Source of the DNA: Oceanibium sediminis
GTDB taxonomy: Bacteria; Pseudomonadota; Alphaproteobacteria; Rhodobacterales; Rhodobacteraceae
Direction: 5' to 3'
Assembly: GCF_003265325.1 (NCBI RefSeq)
Contig: NZ_QGNX01000002.1
Location: 310,001 to 374,000, forward strand
Length of the DNA: 64,000 bases
In this document: in pieces, positions 26,934 to 36,978 of the stretch
How the letters are laid out: the number at the start of each line of letters is the position of its first letter
How positions within the stretch are numbered: the first letter of the stretch is position 1
Translations under genes and position numbers: made by a program
The notes under the pieces: model-generated
The model's database searches: none
What the model saw: the letters and a program-made list of their open reading frames with translations, nothing else
Told to the model about the DNA's origin: nothing

Positions 26934-27838
26934 ACCGGCGCCTGCCGGGTCAGGTTCAGCCGGGTGCGCACCTCGTCCGGGCCGAGGACCCGCGCGCCGA
27001 GCGACTCGACGATGGTGACCGCGCGCGCGACCAGCGCCTCGTTCGTGGCCAGCCGCCCCTTGCCGAGCCACAGGTTGTCCTCGAGGCCCACGCGCACGTT
27101 GCCCCCGGCCAGGACCGAGGCGGCGACATAGGGCATCTGGTGGCGTCCGATCGAGAACGCCGACCAGGTCCAGTCCGCCGGCACGTTGTTCACCATTGCA
27201 AGGAAGGTGGTCAGATCGTCCGGCGCGCCCCAGGGAATGCCCATGCACAGCTGGACCAGCGCCGGGTCCCTGATGACCCCCTCTTCCACCAGCGACCTGG
27301 CTAGCCAGAGGTGCCCGGTGTCAAAGGCCTCGATTTCCGGGCGGACGCCGAAATCGCGCATCCGCGCCGCCATCGCGCGCAGCATGCCCGGCGTGTTGGT
27401 CATCACGTAGTCGGCCTCGGCGAAATTCATCGTGCCGCAGTCCAGGGTGCAGATCTCCGGGCGGCAGGCGTCGATATGGGCGACGCGCGCCTCGGCCCCG
27501 ATCATGTCGGTGCCCGGTCTCAGCGGCAGCGGCGTGTCCGGCGCGCCGAACACAAGGTCGCCGCCCATACCGGCGGTCAGGTTCAGCACCACGTCTGTGT
27601 CCGCTTCGCGGATCCGCTCGGTCACCTCGCGGTAGAGCGCGCCATCGCGGGACGGGGCGCCGGTATCGGGGTCGCGCACATGGCAATGCACGATCGCCGC
27701 CCCCGCGCGCGCCGCCGCGATGGCGCTGTCGGCGATCTGCTCGGGGCTGCGCGGCACATGGGGGCTGCGCCCCTGCGTGGCGCCTGAGCCCGTGACGGCG
27801 CAGGTGATGAAGACCTCCTGGTTCATGGTCAGCGGCAT
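26930..27838 (-). CDS. cdhC: BKACE-family 3-keto acid cleavage enzyme (dehydrocarnitine cleavage)
   Basis: A 302-residue TIM-barrel enzyme of the beta-keto acid cleavage family (DUF849). Zinc ligands are suggested by IVHCHVRDPDTG near residue 45 and the glutamate of RVGLEDNLWL near 228. The reaction is beta-keto acid + acetyl-CoA to acetoacetate + a new acyl-CoA; with dehydrocarnitine it gives betainyl-CoA. The overlap with the carnitine dehydrogenase-thioesterase makes that substrate the best guess. Of three possible starts I chose 27838 (MPLTMNQ), which puts GGAG 7 nt upstream; 27844 would be only about one base from it. Confidence 0.87.
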   Translation of the reverse strand: MPLTMNQEVFITCAVTGSGATQGRSPHVPRSPEQIADSAIAAARAGAAIVHCHVRDPDTGAPSRDGALYREVTERIREADTDVVLNLTAGMGGDLVFGAPDTPLPLRPGTDMIGAEARVAHIDACRPEICTLDCGTMNFAEADYVMTNTPGMLRAMAARMRDFGVRPEIEAFDTGHLWLARSLVEEGVIRDPALVQLCMGIPWGAPDDLTTFLAMVNNVPADWTWSAFSIGRHQMPYVAASVLAGGNVRVGLEDNLWLGKGRLATNEALVARAVTIVESLGARVLGPDEVRTRLNLTRQAPV

Positions 27839-27938
27839 GGGCATTCTCCGTTTCCTGGCGGGATATTCGCGGGGCTTTCAAAGGGCGTAGCATGTCGGCC
27901 GCGGTGGGACGATGCTCTTCTCCTGCCCCCGGGAACCT

Positions 27939-29147
27939 TCAGGCGGGCGCCACGCGACGGCCCCGCACCAGCAGGACCAGCGCGCCCGCCGCCAGCAGGG
28001 CCGCAACGACAAAGGGCGCGCCGGGCGCATAGACGGGCGCGGTGTCGGCGGTGAACACGCGGAACACCCCCGTCATCAGCACCGGGCTGATGATAACCCC
28101 GATGCCCGCCACCGCCGCCAGCACGCCCTGCAACTCGCCCTGCGTGTCGTCCGACACCCGGTTCGCCATCATGCCCTGCACCGCCGGGCCCGCCATCGCG
28201 CCCAGCGCCGCCACGGGCATCAGCGCGAAAAGCACCACGCCGTCAGGCACGAAGGCCACCCCGAGCAGCGAGAGCACATGCATCGACAACCCGAAAACGG
28301 CCGTGCGCCATTCGCCCAGTCGCGGCAGCAGGCGGCGGATCAGCCAGCCCTGCACCACCGCCGAGGACACGCCGAAGGCGGCAAGGCTGAGGCCGACCAT
28401 GCCGCTGGACCAGCCGAAACGCTCGATGATGAAGAAGCTCCAGATCGCGGGGTAGACGTAGTTCGACACCACCGACAGGAAGTTCGCGCCCAGCAAGCCC
28501 CCCATCTGCGGCAGGCGTTTCATCGCCATGATCGCGCGCAGCGGATTGGCGCGCCGCCACTCGAACGCGCGGCGGTTTTCCGGCTTCAGGCTTTCGGGCA
28601 GCACGAAGTAGCCGAAGGCCGCGTTGGCGAAGGACACCGCCGCCGCCGCGATGAAGGGCGCGCGGGGCCCCACCTCTCCCAGCAGGCCGCCGATCGCGGG
28701 GCCCAGGATGAAGCCCACGCCGAAGGCCGCGCCGATCAGCCCGAAGTTCGCCGCCCGCTTGTCCCGTGACGAGATATCCGCCAGGTAGGCCGCCGCCGTC
28801 GCATGCGTCGCCCCCGTGATCCCGGCCAGGAAGCGCGCCACGAAAAGCGCCAGCAGGCTGGTGGCCAGCGCCATCATCACGTAACCAAGGCCCAGGAAGG
28901 TCAGCGTCACGATCAGCACCGGGCGGCGACCCACCCGGTCGGACAGGTTGCCAAGGGCGGGACCGCAGAGGAACTGCATGAACGCATAGGTGAACGACAG
29001 CCAGCCGCCCCAGAAGGCGGCGTCGGAAATCGACGCGCCGCGCAGCTCGGAGATCAGCTCCGGCATGACCGGCAGGATCAACCCGATCCCGATCGCGTCA
29101 AGCGCAACGGTGAGGATGATGAAAAGAAACGGCGCGCGCGATTGCAT
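27939..29147 (-). CDS. MFS transporter, TetA/TCR drug:H+ antiporter family
   Basis: A 402-residue protein with 12 predicted transmembrane helices. The loop 2-3 motif [14 protein letters not shown] near residue 65 and the N-terminal [17 protein letters not shown] match the tetracycline-resistance-like MFS branch. The loop LSLPES-type motif reads YFVLPESL near 190. Many such genes in marine alphaproteobacteria are not drug-resistance determinants, so the substrate is left open. It is divergent from the aldo/keto reductase across a 57-bp gap. Confidence 0.88.
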   Translation of the reverse strand: MQSRAPFLFIILTVALDAIGIGLILPVMPELISELRGASISDAAFWGGWLSFTYAFMQFLCGPALGNLSDRVGRRPVLIVTLTFLGLGYVMMALATSLLALFVARFLAGITGATHATAAAYLADISSRDKRAANFGLIGAAFGVGFILGPAIGGLLGEVGPRAPFIAAAAVSFANAAFGYFVLPESLKPENRRAFEWRRANPLRAIMAMKRLPQMGGLLGANFLSVVSNYVYPAIWSFFIIERFGWSSGMVGLSLAAFGVSSAVVQGWLIRRLLPRLGEWRTAVFGLSMHVLSLLGVAFVPDGVVLFALMPVAALGAMAGPAVQGMMANRVSDDTQGELQGVLAAVAGIGVIISPVLMTGVFRVFTADTAPVYAPGAPFVVAALLAAGALVLLVRGRRVAPA

Positions 29148-29204
29148 GGCGGCACCCTATACGCCATCTTCGCAGCGGCACAATCCAACTGAAGGACCAG
29201 AACG

Positions 29205-30152
29205 ATGCAGACGCAAGACCTAGCGAAAAAACTCGGGAAAAGCGTCTCTCCGCTGGCTTTCGGCGTGATGCAGTTCGGCGGCAAGGCGGATGAGACCGCC
29301 GCCCACAAGATGTACGACATGGCCCGCGAGGCCGGGATCACCCTGTTCGACGCCGCCTGGCTTTACACCGAAGGACGGGCCGAGCGGATGCTGGGCGAAT
29401 TCGCCGCGCCGGAGCGGGACGACCTGGTGCTGATCTCCAAGTGCGGCTATGCGCCGGGCCTCAGCGGGGCGGAGCTGAAACAGCAGGTGCACGAAAGCCT
29501 TGAGCGGCTCGGCACGGATCACCTCGATATCCTCTACCTGCATCGCTATCCCGGCGACGACAGGCTTGACGAGGCGCTGAGCGCGATGGCCGAGCTGCAC
29601 CGCGAAGGGGCGTTCCGCCTGCTCGGCGTGTCGAACTTCGCCGCCTGGCAGGTGATGAAGGCCCAGGCCCGCGCCGCCGCCCTGGGCGCGCCCCGGATCG
29701 AGGTGATCCAGCCGATGTACAACCTCGTCAAACGCCAGGCCGAGGTGGAGATCCTGCCCATGGCCATCAGCGAGGGGCTGACCGTGCACAGCTATTCCCC
29801 CCTTGGCGGCGGGCTTCTGACCGGCAAGTACAGTGCCGGCGGCGCGGGCCGCCTGACCGAGAACGATCACTACCAGGCGCGATACGGGCCAGTCTGGATG
29901 CACGCCGCGGCCACCGCGCTGAACGCGCTGGCGATCGAACGCGGGCTTGGCGCGCCCGCCCTTGCCATCGCCTGGGCGGCGGCGCATCCCGCGGTGAGCG
30001 CGCCGATCATCTCGGCCTCGCACCCGGACCAGATGGAGGCGTCACTCGCCGCGCTGGAGATGGACATGACGCCAGCCCTCTACGCGGAACTGTCCGCCCT
30101 GACCCCCGCGCCCCCCCCCGCGACCGACCGGCTGGAGGAAACGCTCGACTGA
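29205..30152 (+). CDS. Aldo/keto reductase
   Basis: A 315-residue NADPH-dependent (beta/alpha)8-barrel oxidoreductase. Catalytic tetrad candidates are Asp and Tyr in LFDAAWLYTEG (near residue 46-53), Lys in LISKCGY (near 77) and His in LYLHRYPG (near 110). The C-terminal half has the usual SYSPLGGGLLTGKY. The family reduces carbonyls or opens sugar acetals; nothing nearby fixes a substrate. The remnant alcohol dehydrogenase and dehydratase downstream may once have belonged to the same sugar-acid pathway (inference). Confidence 0.9.
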   Translation: MQTQDLAKKLGKSVSPLAFGVMQFGGKADETAAHKMYDMAREAGITLFDAAWLYTEGRAERMLGEFAAPERDDLVLISKCGYAPGLSGAELKQQVHESLERLGTDHLDILYLHRYPGDDRLDEALSAMAELHREGAFRLLGVSNFAAWQVMKAQARAAALGAPRIEVIQPMYNLVKRQAEVEILPMAISEGLTVHSYSPLGGGLLTGKYSAGGAGRLTENDHYQARYGPVWMHAAATALNALAIERGLGAPALAIAWAAAHPAVSAPIISASHPDQMEASLAALEMDMTPALYAELSALTPAPPPATDRLEETLD

Positions 30153-30279
30153 GGCGGCGCAATGGCCGGGGACCGTCGCCAATCGGTCGCAAACGGTCCA
30201 GACAGCCCCCGCCGCCCCCGGCACCGTCAGCCAATGCAGGGGCGCAGCGCCTTGCGCCCAGAGGCCCGGGGGACAGGAT

Positions 30280-30589
30280 TTGAAAGCAGCCGTTTGCCGC
30301 GCCTTCGGGGCCCCGCTGGAGCTTGAAGACTTAACGCTCGCCCCGCCGCGCAGCGGAGAGGTCCGTGTCCGGATCGCCGCCTGCGCCATCTGCCATTCCG
30401 ACATCGCCTATGGCGACGGCGCATGGGGCGGACAACTGCCGCTGGTGCTGGGCCACGAAGCCTCAGGCTATGTCGAGCAGGTCGGCGCGGGCGTCACCGG
30501 GTTTGCCCCCGGCGATCCGGTGCTGGTGACGCTGATCCGCGCCTGCGGCAGTTGCCCGGCCTGCGCCGCCGGGGCAGAGGCTGCGCCCC
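30280..30589 (+). pseudogene. Zinc alcohol dehydrogenase, N-terminal remnant
   Basis: About 100 residues of the GroES-like domain of a zinc-dependent alcohol dehydrogenase are readable from a TTG at 30280: ICHSDIAYGDG, LGHEASGYVEQVGAGV and the first structural-zinc cysteines of CGSCPACAAG. A full enzyme has about 350 residues, so the catalytic remainder and the whole Rossmann domain are gone. The homology stops abruptly at about 30580, where the start of a different gene begins, indicating a deletion that fused two neighbours. Confidence 0.8.
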
Positions 30590-31187
30590 ATGAAACTGAC
30601 CGACCTCGACGTTATCGTCACCGGCAACCCGCCGCCCGCCCCATCGCGGGCGCTACTTCCTGTTCGTGAAACTGACCACCGATACCGGGCTGATCGGCTG
30701 GGGCGAATGCTACGCCGCCGCTGTCGGGCCCAAGGCGATGACCGCCGTGATCGAGGACGTCTTTGCCCGGCACATGCAGGACGAAAACCCCGAGAATATC
30801 GAACTGATGTTCCGCCGCGTCTATAGCTCTGGCTTCACCCAGCGCCCGGATCCCACGGTGATCGGCGCCTTCGCGGGGATGGAGATCGCCTGCTGGGACA
30901 TCCTCGGCAAGGACAGGGGCCGCCAGCGCACAGGTCGCGCCGCACCTCTACGCAGGCCCCATCGAATGGGCCTCGAACCTGCAACTGGCCGCCGCGATCC
31001 CGAATTTCCTGATCGCGGAAAGCATTGGCACTGGGGCCGGTTTCCACAGCGACCTGCTGAGCGCCCCCATCAGGTTCGAGGATGGCTACCTGATCGTCCC
31101 CGATGGCCCCGGCCTGGGCGTGGAGTTGAACGAGGATGTCGCCCCGCACATCCCTATGATGGCACACGCCAGCACCTGGAAATGTAG
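30590..31187 (+). pseudogene. Mandelate racemase/enolase-superfamily dehydratase remnant (frameshifted, internally deleted)
   Basis: The ATG at 30590 begins MKLTDLDVIVTGNPPP. A one-base shift near 30640 moves the homology to another frame, reading RYFLFVKLTTDTGLIGWGE through to MEIACWDILGKDRGR. The central barrel with the catalytic bases and metal ligands is missing. Homology resumes in a third frame near 30922 (QVAPHLYAGPIEWASNLQ and IRFEDGYLIVPDGPGLGVE) and shifts once more to end HPYDGTRQHLEM and TAG. About 200 of the expected 380-400 residues remain. The ancestor was probably a galactonate/galactarate-type sugar acid dehydratase or cycloisomerase. Confidence 0.82.
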
Positions 31188-31320
31188 GCGGACCCACATC
31201 TGCCCGGCGCCACCGGCTGGGCGGGCGGCTGAGCGGGGCGGAGCAGCGCGCAGCCCATTGCAGGGGGCTGAAAGGGCGGCTAATAAAAAGACCGGCACTC
31301 TCAACCTGATAGGCAATCAG

Positions 31321-31434
31321 ATGCGCATTCTCATCGTCCTTCTTCTGCTCGGCGGCCTTGCAGCCTGTGAAACAGTCAAGGGCGTCGGCCGTGACATCTC
31401 GGGCGCGGGACAGGCGCTGGACAACACGTTCTGA
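31321..31434 (+). CDS. Entericidin A/B-family small lipoprotein
   Basis: A 37-residue protein: a signal sequence ending in the lipobox LAAC (Cys at residue 16), then ETVKGVGRDISGAGQALDN, which is the entericidin-type amphipathic tail. The family is small membrane lipoproteins linked to stress and membrane effects. No strong ribosome-binding site precedes the ATG, only AGG about 11 nt upstream. It stands alone between the decayed genes and the salvage operon. Confidence 0.82.
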   Translation: MRILIVLLLLGGLAACETVKGVGRDISGAGQALDNTF

Positions 31435-31569
31435 TCGCCATCCGGCCCAGCGTCCAGCCGACGGCGAATGGTGCTGTCAGCTGGATACCGACTGGTAGAC
31501 ACGGGTTTCACACGCGCATCCTACCTGTTGTCGCGCCGTTTTCGACGGTGGCGGGGTGCCGCGCTTGCG

Positions 31570-32199
31570 TTACTTGGTGCCAAACATCCTGTCCCCGGCA
31601 TCGCCCAATCCGGGCAGGATGTAGCCCTTTTCGTTCAACTGCCGGTCCAGCGCGGCGGTGATGATCGGCACATCGGGATGCGCGTCCTTCATGCGGGCAA
31701 CCCCCTCGGGCGCGGCCAGCAGGCACAGGAATCGGATGTCATCCGCCCCGGCTTCCTTCAGCAGGTCGATCGCCGCGGCCGAGGAATTCCCCGTCGCCAG
31801 CATCGGGTCCACCACGATCACCGTGCGGCTGCCAAGGTCCTTGGGCACCTTGAAGTAGTACTGCACGGGCTTCAGCGTTTCCTCGTCCCGGTAGAGACCG
31901 ACAAAACCCACGCGGGCCGAGGGGATCAGCTCCATCACCCCGTCAAGCAAACCGTTCCCGGCGCGCAGGATCGAGATCAGCGCCAGCTTCTTGCCGCGCA
32001 GCACAGGGGACTCCATTTCTTCCAGCGGGGTTTCGATGCTTTTCATCGTCACCGGCAGGTCGCGGGTCACCTCGTAGGCCAGGAGCAGGCTGATTTCGCG
32101 CAGCAACCGGCGGAAGGACGCGGTGGACGTCGCCGCTTCGCGCATCAGGGTCAGCTTGTGCTGGATCAGCGGGTGATCGACGATGGTCAGATGGTCCAT
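31570..32199 (-). CDS. upp: Uracil phosphoribosyltransferase
   Basis: A 209-residue enzyme making UMP from uracil and PRPP. The PRPP-binding loop [12 protein letters not shown] is near residue 128, and the C-terminal [18 protein letters not shown] contains the uracil-contacting segment. Last gene of the cdd-deoC-deoA-deoB-add-upp operon; it starts 5 nt after the add stop. It recovers uracil released by the phosphorylase upstream. Confidence 0.96.
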   Translation of the reverse strand: MDHLTIVDHPLIQHKLTLMREAATSTASFRRLLREISLLLAYEVTRDLPVTMKSIETPLEEMESPVLRGKKLALISILRAGNGLLDGVMELIPSARVGFVGLYRDEETLKPVQYYFKVPKDLGSRTVIVVDPMLATGNSSAAAIDLLKEAGADDIRFLCLLAAPEGVARMKDAHPDVPIITAALDRQLNEKGYILPGLGDAGDRMFGTK

Positions 32200-32204
32200 G
32201 GCGC

Positions 32205-33191
32205 TCAGTCCTTCAGTTTCTCAAGCATGCGGGTGCTGGTGGCTTCGTCGCAGAAGGCCGCCTCCATGGCAATCCGGTTCACGTCTGCGAAATCGTCCGC
32301 TTCCCAGCCGAAGGTGTGGGCAAGCATCCGGTATTCGCGGGGCATGTCGGTGTGGAAATAGGGCGGATCGTCGGTGGAGACGGTCACCTTCACGCCCGCG
32401 CGGCGCAGCGCCTCGATCGAATGGTCCGGCCAGTCGGGAAACACGTTGAGCGAGATGTTCGAGCCGGGGTTCACCTCCAGCACGATGCCCTCGTCCGCCA
32501 GGCGCCGGACCAGCTCCGGGTCCTCGATGGCACGCACGCCGTGGCCGATCCGGTGCGGCTTCAAATGATCCAGCGTCTGCTCCACGCTTTCGGGGCCGCA
32601 GATTTCGCCCGCGTGGCTAGTGATGCCCAGGCCCGCCTCACGCGCGATGGCGAAGGCGCGGGTGAAATCCACCGCGCTCAGGAAGCGTTCCTCGCCCCCC
32701 ATGCCGAAGCCGGTCAACATGCCGTTCATCGTCTCCGCGCTCAGCAGCGCGGCGCGCTCGGCCGCCTCGGGGCCAAGGTTGCGGATCGCGGTCGAGATAT
32801 AGCGCGCCTCGATCCCATGGGCGGCGCGGGCGTTTTCCGCCCCCTCGTTCAGCGCGGCCAGGTACTCGCGCCAGGCAACCGGGTCGCCCTGCCCGCAGAT
32901 GTCGGGGGCGATGAAGATCTCGGTATAGATCACGCCATCGGCGGCGGATTTCGCCAGCACCGCTTCGGCCAGGCGGCGGAACTCCTCGGGGCCTTTCAGC
33001 ACCTCGCAGGCGCGGTGATAGGTTTGCAGGAACTCCGCGAAGCTCGTCCAGGCGTAGCTGCCGTCCGCGTTGAACACGCCGTTCAGCGCAACGCCCTGCT
33101 CGCCCGCCAGCTGACGGATGAATTCGGGCGGTGCCGCGCCCTCCAGATGCAGGTGCAATTCAACCTTTGGCAGCAGTCCGACGTCACTCAC
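32205..33191 (-). CDS. add: Adenosine deaminase
   Basis: A 328-residue zinc amidohydrolase converting (deoxy)adenosine to (deoxy)inosine. The metal and catalytic residues lie in ELHLHLEG (near residue 12), TSHAGE (near 190), IGHGVRA (near 215) and VSTDDPPYF (near 270). The start overlaps the deoB stop as ATGA. It belongs to the same salvage operon as the phosphopentomutase and aldolase that process the sugar. Confidence 0.94.
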   Translation of the reverse strand: MSDVGLLPKVELHLHLEGAAPPEFIRQLAGEQGVALNGVFNADGSYAWTSFAEFLQTYHRACEVLKGPEEFRRLAEAVLAKSAADGVIYTEIFIAPDICGQGDPVAWREYLAALNEGAENARAAHGIEARYISTAIRNLGPEAAERAALLSAETMNGMLTGFGMGGEERFLSAVDFTRAFAIAREAGLGITSHAGEICGPESVEQTLDHLKPHRIGHGVRAIEDPELVRRLADEGIVLEVNPGSNISLNVFPDWPDHSIEALRRAGVKVTVSTDDPPYFHTDMPREYRMLAHTFGWEADDFADVNRIAMEAAFCDEATSTRMLEKLKD

Positions 33192-34396
33192 AAGATGGTC
33201 CTTCCATGGGGTCCGGGGGCCAGGCCCAGATGCGCGGCGATGCTTTCACCGACATCCGCGAAGCCGCAATGGCCGAATGTTCCTGGGGTCGCCGCGCCGG
33301 TCATCAGCACCGGTACCCGTTCACGCGTGTGGTCCGTCCCGGTCCAGGTCGGGTCGTTGCCGTGATCGGCGGTGAAGATCAGCAGATCGTCCTTGCCCAG
33401 GGCGGCGATCAGTTCGGGCACCCGTGCGTCGAAGGCTTCAAGGTTGCGCGCATAGCCCGCCACGTCGCGCGGGTGGCCGTACAGCGTGTCGAAGTCCACG
33501 TAGTTCGCAAAGATCAGGCTGCCGGGCGCGGCCTCGGCCATCGCCTCCAGCGTTTTGTCGACATTGCTCATGTCGCTGTCGCCCTTCAGCGCGTGGGTGA
33601 TGCCCTGCCCGGCGAAGATGTCCTTGATCTTGCCGATGCCCCAGACCTGCCCGCCCGCTTCCGCGACCCGGTCGCAGATCGTCGGTTCAGGCGGCGGGAT
33701 CGCCAGGTCGCGGCGGTTCGCGGTGCGCTTGAAATCCCCGGGCCCTTCGCCGACGAAGGGGCGCGCGATGACCCGGCCCACGTTCATCGGGTGCACCAGT
33801 TCGGCGGCGATGCGGCAGACCTCCATCAGGCGGTCCAGACCGAAGTGTTCCTCATGCGCGGCGATCTGGAACACGCTGTCGATGGAGGTGTAGCAGATCG
33901 GCTTGCCGGTGCGGATGCTTTCCTGCCCCAGCTCGCGGATGATCGGCATACCGCTGGCGTGGCAGTTGCCAAGGATGCCGGGCAGGCCCGCGCGGGCGAT
34001 CAGCGCGTCCGTCACTTCCGCAGGAAACGTCGGCACCTCGTGCGGGAAGTAGTGCCAGTCGAAGGGCACCGGCACGCCCGACAGTTCCCAGTGGCCGGAG
34101 GGCGTGTCCTTGCCGTTCGACACCTCGGTCGCCGCGCCCCAGCGCCCCGTGGGCGAGGCGTCCAGCCCCGGTGCTTCAGCGCCCGAGGCAAGGCGGATCG
34201 CCGCCCCAAGGCCCAGCGCGTCGAGGTTCGGCAGGTGCAAAGGCCCAGAGCGCCCCTCCTCCGCACGCCCCGCGGCGCAGGCTTCCGCGATATGGCCCAG
34301 CGTGTTAGCACCTTCGTCCCCGAAGGCGGCGGCATCGGGGGCGCCGCCGCAGCCAACGCTGTCCATCACGCAGAGGATCGCGCGCCAGGCCCTCAT
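33188..34396 (-). CDS. deoB: Phosphopentomutase
   Basis: A 402-residue alkaline-phosphatase-superfamily enzyme interconverting (deoxy)ribose 1- and 5-phosphate. Metal ligands are in [12 protein letters not shown] at the N-terminus and [19 protein letters not shown] near residue 335; the phosphorylatable Thr is in [10 protein letters not shown] near 95. The start overlaps the deoA stop as ATGA. It passes sugar phosphate from DeoA to DeoC. Confidence 0.97.
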   Translation of the reverse strand: MRAWRAILCVMDSVGCGGAPDAAAFGDEGANTLGHIAEACAAGRAEEGRSGPLHLPNLDALGLGAAIRLASGAEAPGLDASPTGRWGAATEVSNGKDTPSGHWELSGVPVPFDWHYFPHEVPTFPAEVTDALIARAGLPGILGNCHASGMPIIRELGQESIRTGKPICYTSIDSVFQIAAHEEHFGLDRLMEVCRIAAELVHPMNVGRVIARPFVGEGPGDFKRTANRRDLAIPPPEPTICDRVAEAGGQVWGIGKIKDIFAGQGITHALKGDSDMSNVDKTLEAMAEAAPGSLIFANYVDFDTLYGHPRDVAGYARNLEAFDARVPELIAALGKDDLLIFTADHGNDPTWTGTDHTRERVPVLMTGAATPGTFGHCGFADVGESIAAHLGLAPGPHGRTIL

Positions 34397-35700
34397 CGCA
34401 CCCGCTTCCGGATCAGGTCCTGCTCGGGCGCGGGTTTGTCGCCGATGGTATAGGCCTTCAGCAGCCGTTCCTTCGCGGCGGCCACGTCGCCGTGGCGCGC
34501 GGCGTGGATGCGGGCGATGGGCGTTTCATCGTCCACCATGCGCCCCAGCCCCGCCAGCCAGTCCAGCCCGACGCTCGGGTCGATGCTGTCCGTCGCGTGC
34601 CGCCGCCCGCCGCCCAGCTCGACCACGGCCCAGCCGACGGCGCGGGTGTCGATGGCGGTGACGAACCCGGCGTCCTTGGCATAGACCTCTTCCACCACGT
34701 TGGCGCGGGGCAGATGGGTCTGGTAATCGTCCAGCAGGTCGGGCGGGCCGCCCAGCGCGTGGACCATTTTGCCGAACACCTCGGCCGCCGCGCCGGAATG
34801 GAACACCTCCGCCATGCGCGCCGCGCCTGCCTTCGCGTCCTTCACCAGCCCGGCACTGGCCAGCACCTCGCCGCCCAGGGCGCAGGTCACGTCCCAGAGG
34901 CGGCTGTCGATCTCGTCCCCGCGCAAGAACTCCACCGCCGCCGTCACCTCCAGCGCGTTGCCTGCGACCGTGGCCAGCGGTTCGTTCATATCGGTGATCA
35001 GCGCGGTGGTCTTGCAGCCAGCGCCATTGGCGACATCCACCAACGCGCGCGCCAGCGCCGCCGCGTCCTTGGGGTCAGCCATGAACGCGCCAGAGCCGGT
35101 CTTGACGTCCAGCACCAGCGCCTCCAGCCCGGCGGCCAGCTTCTTTGACAGGATCGAGGCGGTGATCAGGTCGATCGACTCCACCGTCGCCGTCACGTCG
35201 CGCACCGCGTAAAGGCGGCGGTCGGCGGGGGCGATGTCCGGCGTCTGGCCGATGATCGCGCAGCCCACCTCGCGCGTGACACGGCGCAGGGTCTGGATGT
35301 CGGGCTGCGTCTGGTAGCCGGGGATCGAGTCGAACTTGTCCAAGGTCCCGCCAGTATGCCCCAGCCCCCGGCCGGAGATCATCGGCACGTAGGCCCCGCA
35401 AGCCGCCAGCGCGGGCGCGAGCATCAGCGAAGTGTTGTCCCCGACGCCCCCGGTGGAATGCTTGTCGATCACGGGCCCGGGCAGATCCCAGTCCAGCACG
35501 CGGCCACTGTCACGCATCGCCTCCGTGAAGGCGACCCGCTCGTCCGTGTCCATGCCGTTGAAATAGACCGCCATGGCAAAGGCGGCGACCTGCCCTTCCG
35601 ACCAGGATTCGTCGGTCACGCCCTGCACCGCCTCGCGCAGTTCCGCAGCACTCAGCCGGCCGCCGTCGCGTTTGCGCGAAATAACTTCCTGGGCCAGCAT
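34393..35700 (-). CDS. deoA: Thymidine phosphorylase
   Basis: A 435-residue pyrimidine-nucleoside phosphorylase. The phosphate-binding [17 protein letters not shown] is at about residues 80-96, and the glycine-rich [20 protein letters not shown] follows near 113. It cleaves thymidine or deoxyuridine to the base and deoxyribose 1-phosphate. The start shares one base with the deoC stop (TGATG). Third gene of the salvage operon. Confidence 0.97.
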   Translation of the reverse strand: MLAQEVISRKRDGGRLSAAELREAVQGVTDESWSEGQVAAFAMAVYFNGMDTDERVAFTEAMRDSGRVLDWDLPGPVIDKHSTGGVGDNTSLMLAPALAACGAYVPMISGRGLGHTGGTLDKFDSIPGYQTQPDIQTLRRVTREVGCAIIGQTPDIAPADRRLYAVRDVTATVESIDLITASILSKKLAAGLEALVLDVKTGSGAFMADPKDAAALARALVDVANGAGCKTTALITDMNEPLATVAGNALEVTAAVEFLRGDEIDSRLWDVTCALGGEVLASAGLVKDAKAGAARMAEVFHSGAAAEVFGKMVHALGGPPDLLDDYQTHLPRANVVEEVYAKDAGFVTAIDTRAVGWAVVELGGGRRHATDSIDPSVGLDWLAGLGRMVDDETPIARIHAARHGDVAAAKERLLKAYTIGDKPAPEQDLIRKRVR

Positions 35701-36473
35701 CAGTAGGCCCCCGGGCTGACGGAGGACAGGCTGGTCGTCTCGTCCAGGGTATCGAGGAACGCGTCCAGCACCGAGGATGCGCCGATGCGGAACGTGGACG
35801 GCGTGGCCCAGTCGGGGCCCATCACCTCGTCACATAGGTCAAGGTAGACCTTGGCGTCCGCGGTGGTGTGAATTCCGCCCGACGGTTTCAGCCCGACGGT
35901 CCCGCCCTTGGCCTTTATCACCTCCAGGATCACCCGCGCGGCTTCCGGGGTGGCGTTGACGGGCACTTTCCCGGTCGAGGTCTTGATGAAATCGGCCCCG
36001 CCCTCGATCGACAGTTCGGCGGCTGTGCGGATCAGCTCCGCCTCGCCGAGGACGCCGGATTCGAGGATCGCCTTCAGCCGCGCGGATCCGGCGGCTTCCT
36101 TCACGCGGGACACGCAGGCTTGCACCAGGTTCGGGTGCCCCTCCATCAGCCCCTTGTAGGGAATGACCAGATCGATTTCCTGCGCGCCGTCCGCCACCGC
36201 CTTCGCGGTCATGTCCAGCACCTCGGCGGTCGGGTGATCGCCTTCGGGATAGGACATCACGGTGCACACGCGCACCCCGCTGCGCCTGAGCGCGTTCACG
36301 GCGACGGGCACGAATTGGGGCCAGACGCAGACCGCGGCCACAGGCCCGTGGGGCGTGACGGCGCGGGCGCACAGCTCGCGCACCGACTGTTCCGAGCTGT
36401 CTTCGTCCAGGTCTGTCAGATCAAGCGACGCCAGACCGCGGCGGGCGGTGTTTCTGAGGGGGTCTTCGGTCAA
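35700..36473 (-). CDS. deoC: Deoxyribose-phosphate aldolase
   Basis: A 257-residue class I aldolase splitting deoxyribose 5-phosphate into glyceraldehyde 3-phosphate and acetaldehyde. The Schiff-base lysine is in ADFIKTSTGKVPVNAT near residue 170, with the second lysine in VGLKPSGGI near 202. The start overlaps the cdd stop as ATGA. It is the carbon-recovery step of the operon. Confidence 0.97.
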   Translation of the reverse strand: MTEDPLRNTARRGLASLDLTDLDEDSSEQSVRELCARAVTPHGPVAAVCVWPQFVPVAVNALRRSGVRVCTVMSYPEGDHPTAEVLDMTAKAVADGAQEIDLVIPYKGLMEGHPNLVQACVSRVKEAAGSARLKAILESGVLGEAELIRTAAELSIEGGADFIKTSTGKVPVNATPEAARVILEVIKAKGGTVGLKPSGGIHTTADAKVYLDLCDEVMGPDWATPSTFRIGASSVLDAFLDTLDETTSLSSVSPGAY

Positions 36474-36862
36474 GTTGCCTCCAGGTGATCGGAGGTGAAG
36501 GCACCAGGCAAGAGCGCGCCCACGGTGGTGGTAACACGTGGGCCGTCCAGCCCGGCAAGAGTGACCGGCGTGTCGGGGTCGGCGAACTCGGCCAGTTTCT
36601 GGCGGCAGCCCCCACAGGGAGAGATCGGCACCGGGCTGTCGGCGATCACCAACACCTCGGCGATCCGGCGCTGCCCGGCGACGACCATCGCGGCAATCGC
36701 GCCCGCCTCGGCGCAGGTGCCTTCGGGATAGGCGACATTCTCGACGTTGCAGCCGGTGAACACCTGCCCGTCTTCGCTGCGAATCGCCGCGCCGACCAGA
36801 AAGCGCGAATAGGGCGCGTGGGCATTGAGCCGGGCGGTGCGGGCGGCTTCATAAAGTGTCAT
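36470..36862 (-). CDS. cdd: Cytidine deaminase
   Basis: A 130-residue tetrameric-type cytidine deaminase. The zinc site has CAEAGAIAAM near residue 50 (Cys and catalytic Glu) and PCGGCRQKL near 83 (two Cys). It converts (deoxy)cytidine to (deoxy)uridine for DeoA. First gene of the six-gene operon; a promoter-like pair lies directly upstream. Confidence 0.96.
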   Translation of the reverse strand: MTLYEAARTARLNAHAPYSRFLVGAAIRSEDGQVFTGCNVENVAYPEGTCAEAGAIAAMVVAGQRRIAEVLVIADSPVPISPCGGCRQKLAEFADPDTPVTLAGLDGPRVTTTVGALLPGAFTSDHLEAT

Positions 36863-36889
36863 GGATCATCCCTGTCGGTGTGGCTCGAA

Positions 36890-36918
36890 AGTATCGCCGC
36901 GCCCGATCCGGGATGCAA
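36890..36918 (-). promoter_or_regulatory. Predicted promoter of the cdd-deo-add-upp operon
   Basis: On the minus strand TTGCAT (36913-36918) and GATACT (36890-36895) stand 17 bp apart, each a 4/6 match. The expected start near 36883 gives a leader of about 20 nt before cdd. No operator could be recognised. Confidence 0.5.
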
Positions 36919-36931
36919 GACCGGGCGCGAA

Positions 36932-36967
36932 GCGTGGCCGGGTGCCTGGGGGGACACCCGGCCACGC
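36932..36967. terminator. 13-bp perfect hairpin after the EF-hand gene
   Basis: GCGTGGCCGGGTG (36932-36944) and CACCCGGCCACGC (36955-36967) pair without mismatch around a 10-nt loop, 11 nt after the EF-hand stop and upstream of the cdd promoter. No U-run follows on either strand; it probably insulates the EF-hand transcript from the salvage operon. Confidence 0.5.
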
Positions 36968-36978
36968 AGCTGGTCAGG

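Noticed and set aside
31438-31475. Hairpin after the entericidin gene as an intrinsic terminator
   Set aside because: The stem is interrupted and no T-run follows.
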